A DNA stretch of 6,520 nucleotides. Origin: Metaruminococcus_A sp964607135. GTDB lineage: Bacteria > Bacillota > Clostridia > Oscillospirales > Ruminococcaceae. This document shows, in pieces, positions 4,846 to 6,520 of the stretch. The stretch covers positions 1-6,520 of the forward strand of contig CAZSIV010000073.1 of assembly GCA_964607135.1 (NCBI GenBank). The letters run 5' to 3'. A model generated the notes under the pieces. It had not been told where the DNA came from and searched no databases. It saw only the letters and a program-made list of their open reading frames with translations. Each line of letters begins with the position of its first letter. Positions within the stretch are counted from its first letter, which is position 1. The translations under genes and the position numbers were made by a program.

Positions 4846-6381
4846 CTAGAAAGTCGAAGTATACAGTCCCTTCCAAAATCCCGGATGCAGTATTATTTTA
4901 ATATCAGGATTAAGTCTTGATTTTTCATTACGAACTATTGAAAACCACTCTCCTTTATCATTGATGTTACTTATTATTCCTGTATCATATAGATAATTCA
5001 AAAGCTCAGTCGAATTCATTCCAATAATTTCTTCATAATTTTCGTACAGATTACGAAATGTAGTAATGGTAGTAGGCTTTGAACCTAAGGTTCTTAAGAA
5101 AGCAAATAACACTTTATAGTTACTAATTTTTGGGGCTATCTCATTTGTGATTTCACTTAAAAACCACAAAGAGTATTCGCGCTCCGCTAAATTAAATGCT
5201 TTAAAGTTTAATGTTCCTTCTTTGCAACTTTCTTCTTGAATTTTAATACAGAATTGAATAATATCTCTAGGACGATGAAAGCTACGATTTACAATATATT
5301 TAAAAATATTTTTTTCATAGATATTTCCATTATCTCGGTTTCCATGCCTTTTTCGGTATTCAATATCAATAGCCTTATAATGAAATACTTGTGAAAATCC
5401 ATCATTTGTCATTGCACCAAGTGAAGCATAAATACGTCGGTTAATAAGTGATCGCAAATCATTATGCTGCCACCGATGTCCCTCAACAACCCAAGAAAGA
5501 GTTTCAGAATACTGTTCCCATCGTGCACTTTCTGCATCATATCCATGTATTATGTTAAATATGTCAGAACGAATATAAATTATGCATCTTGCAATATCAT
5601 TACATTTCTGATGTATAATTTGATTTATTGAATAATTAGCTTTCATTAAACTAATTAAAAACTGCAAATAATCATATGAACGATCGGAATTAGTAGTAAT
5701 TTGATTATAATTCTCGTCAAGACCATCAATTTGAACCAAAAAATGAGATTTTTCACAATTGTTATAAGATATGAGATACTTAATAATTGTATCTTGAAGT
5801 ATAGTATTTACATGTGACATTTCTTCATTACAATGATAATTATAGGTCTCGCTATCTCCAGACTCAGCGCAAAGACCAAGTCCGTTTATACTTAAAGAGC
5901 CATTTATTTGTTTTGCTTTTTGAATTGTTTGTCTAAAACAATCATCCAAATCTGTGCCAATTGATTTTGAAATATAGTCACGAAGGCTATTATATTGTTC
6001 ATTAGCTATATGGTACTCATCGTTTACAATTAGCTTAGCCATTTCATTTAATATCATATTCTTGCAAATTGTTTGATACTGATAAGGAAGTGCAAAGCTA
6101 GGGTCTTTTAACCCATATAATTTTTCAACAGGAAAATCACCAAGCTTAACATTACTGCATAAATGACCTTTTTCCAACGAACGATTATTAATCCATGTAT
6201 ATAGTGCTGATTTGCCTGTGCCCTTTCTGCCAATTACAAAATACTTGGTTTTGTTTAATATTTTATTGGTATAGTCTCTATCCAAAAAATAATCGTCTAA
6301 ATTTGGATCATACATACCATCTATATCACCAAAGTTAATTTTTTGAAGAAGGTTATAACTGTTTTGATTTATTGAAGACAT
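4846..6381 (-). CDS. Sll1717-like P-loop ATPase, probable cargo/defence-type gene
   Basis: This 511-residue protein has a Walker A motif GRKGTGKSA at 51-59, preceded by FVI as beta 1. Walker B with adjacent acidic residues is FLVQIDGLDE at 214-223. A sensor-1-like strand IIYIRSDIF lies at 267-275, and RPRDIIQFC at 370-378 resembles the sensor-2/arginine region. Residues about 455-505 look like a C-terminal winged helix. The GxxGxGKS site with an IDGLDE Walker B and late PRD motif resembles proteins annotated as P-loop ATPase, Sll1717 family, found sporadically in accessory islands. No nuclease, TIR or membrane segment is seen. GGAGG (minus strand, 6395-6391) lies 9 nt before the ATG. The gene is markedly AT-rich against the GC-rich genes to its left, converges on the preceding gene, and has its own promoter. 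This suggests separately acquired cargo. A defence role is inferred only from context and fold. Confidence 0.75.
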   Translation of the reverse strand: MSSINQNSYNLLQKINFGDIDGMYDPNLDDYFLDRDYTNKILNKTKYFVIGRKGTGKSALYTWINNRSLEKGHLCSNVKLGDFPVEKLYGLKDPSFALPYQYQTICKNMILNEMAKLIVNDEYHIANEQYNSLRDYISKSIGTDLDDCFRQTIQKAKQINGSLSINGLGLCAESGDSETYNYHCNEEMSHVNTILQDTIIKYLISYNNCEKSHFLVQIDGLDENYNQITTNSDRSYDYLQFLISLMKANYSINQIIHQKCNDIARCIIYIRSDIFNIIHGYDAESARWEQYSETLSWVVEGHRWQHNDLRSLINRRIYASLGAMTNDGFSQVFHYKAIDIEYRKRHGNRDNGNIYEKNIFKYIVNRSFHRPRDIIQFCIKIQEESCKEGTLNFKAFNLAEREYSLWFLSEITNEIAPKISNYKVLFAFLRTLGSKPTTITTFRNLYENYEEIIGMNSTELLNYLYDTGIISNINDKGEWFSIVRNEKSRLNPDIKIILHPGFWKGLYTSTF

Positions 6382-6406
6382 TTGTATATACCTCCATTGT
6401 TATATT

Positions 6407-6433
6407 ATTATACACTTATGGTAAAAGCCGCAA
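6407..6433 (-). promoter_or_regulatory. Candidate promoter of the minus-strand ATPase gene
   Basis: A perfect TATAAT lies on the minus strand at 6412-6407, directly preceded by TG. TTGCGG at 6433-6428 is the best -35, with a short 15-bp spacer, and lies within the terminator palindrome. Transcription would start near 6400, just before the GGAGG at 6395-6391. The -10 is convincing and the -35 is weak. Confidence 0.5.
6409..6421 (+). repeat. Right copy of the 13-bp direct repeat flanking the ATPase gene
   Basis: TATACACTTATGG matches the copy at 4828-4840 with one mismatch. It overlaps the -10 region of the ATPase promoter and lies 3 bp from the terminator palindrome. Confidence 0.4.
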
Positions 6434-6450
6434 GGAATTCCTTGCGGCTT
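6425..6450. terminator. Bidirectional terminator: 26-bp perfect palindrome between tRNA-Ser and the ATPase gene
   Basis: Thirteen bases from 6425 (AAGCCGCAAGGAA) are followed immediately by their exact reverse complement, centred on an EcoRI-like GAATTC. The plus strand continues with ATTTTT and the minus strand with TTTTAC. On the minus strand it lies 25 bp after the tRNA CCA end, so it most likely ends the tRNA-Ser transcript. It also insulates the ATPase promoter. Confidence 0.8.
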
Positions 6451-6475
6451 ATTTTTGCGCGGACATAAGCCGCGT

Positions 6476-6503
6476 TGGCGGAAGCGGTGGGATTCGAACC
6501 CAC
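6476..6503. other. Putative attachment site at the tRNA-Ser 3' end
   Basis: Tyrosine integrases often use the T-arm and acceptor end of tRNA genes as attB. The tRNA's 3' end faces the element and the int gene lies on that side. No second copy of the T-arm sequence exists in this window, so the partner att site would be beyond the left edge and this assignment is positional inference. Confidence 0.35.
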
Positions 6504-6520
6504 GAGCCCGTGAGGGCTCC
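6476..6520 (-). tRNA. tRNA-Ser, 3' half only (5' part beyond the window)
   Basis: The minus strand reads a long variable arm with stem GAGCCC/GGGCTC (6519-6504), then a T-stem GTGGG, T-loop TTCGAAT and CCCAC (6503-6487). The acceptor 3' strand CGCTTCC (6486-6480), discriminator G (6479) and an encoded CCA (6478-6476) follow. A long variable arm restricts it to Ser, Leu or bacterial Tyr. Discriminator G and an acceptor whose 5' strand would be GGAAGCG indicate Ser; Leu and Tyr normally have A there. The anticodon is outside the window. Confidence 0.85.

Noticed and set aside
1..6520. CRISPR array, insertion sequence or riboswitch
   Set aside because: No regularly spaced repeat-spacer pattern, no transposase and no recognisable riboswitch core were seen; the iteron-like cluster has 8-9 bp steps, far too short for CRISPR.
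6476..6520. tRNA-Leu reading of the partial tRNA
   Set aside because: The acceptor strand is CGCTTCC with discriminator G before the encoded CCA, as in tRNA-Ser; taking the extra GC as acceptor would give nine pairs, which is not possible for Leu.

Overview
The window looks like the right-hand part of an integrated mobile element (ICE, IME or mobilizable island) in a Gram-positive, probably Clostridia-type Firmicute such as a gut Oscillospiraceae or Ruminococcaceae relative. The taxonomy is inferred from strong GGAGG-type ribosome binding sites, the Firmicute-style set of integrase, excisionase, MobC and ribbon-helix-helix genes, and the moderately GC-rich backbone. No marker gene fixes the species.

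Layout, left to right. Positions 2-82 may hold the tail of an upstream gene, overlapping the next start by ATGA. A RepA-like hexameric-helicase-type P-loop ATPase lies at 79-1092. Its 3' end and the following 110 bp carry two triplets of TGACG-type motifs in opposite orientation, which looks like an iteron or operator cluster. Positions 1093-1594 hold no gene but many hairpins and are a candidate oriT region. A MobC-like relaxosome accessory protein follows at 1595-1909, with no relaxase after it. Positions 1910-2211 are again non-coding, with a 12-bp perfect hairpin and direct repeats that may form an operator. Next come a ribbon-helix-helix protein (2212-2625), an excisionase-type HTH protein with a TTG start (2678-3046), and an overlapping Tn916-class tyrosine integrase (3034-4236). 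A hairpin terminator follows, then a protein with two HTH-like segments (4282-4800).

On the minus strand, an AT-rich 511-residue P-loop ATPase (4846-6381) converges on the rest. It resembles the Sll1717-type ATPases and is the obvious cargo or candidate defence gene. Beyond it lie its own promoter and RBS, a 26-bp palindromic terminator, and the 3' half of a tRNA-Ser gene on the minus strand, which runs off the window.

Working together (inference): the integrase and excisionase would insert and excise the element, plausibly at the tRNA-Ser 3' end. The RepA-like ATPase with its motif cluster would support replication of the excised circle. MobC plus oriT would allow mobilization, but with a relaxase supplied from elsewhere. 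The base composition of the ATPase gene differs from everything to its left, and a 13-bp near-perfect direct repeat brackets it, so it may have been acquired separately.
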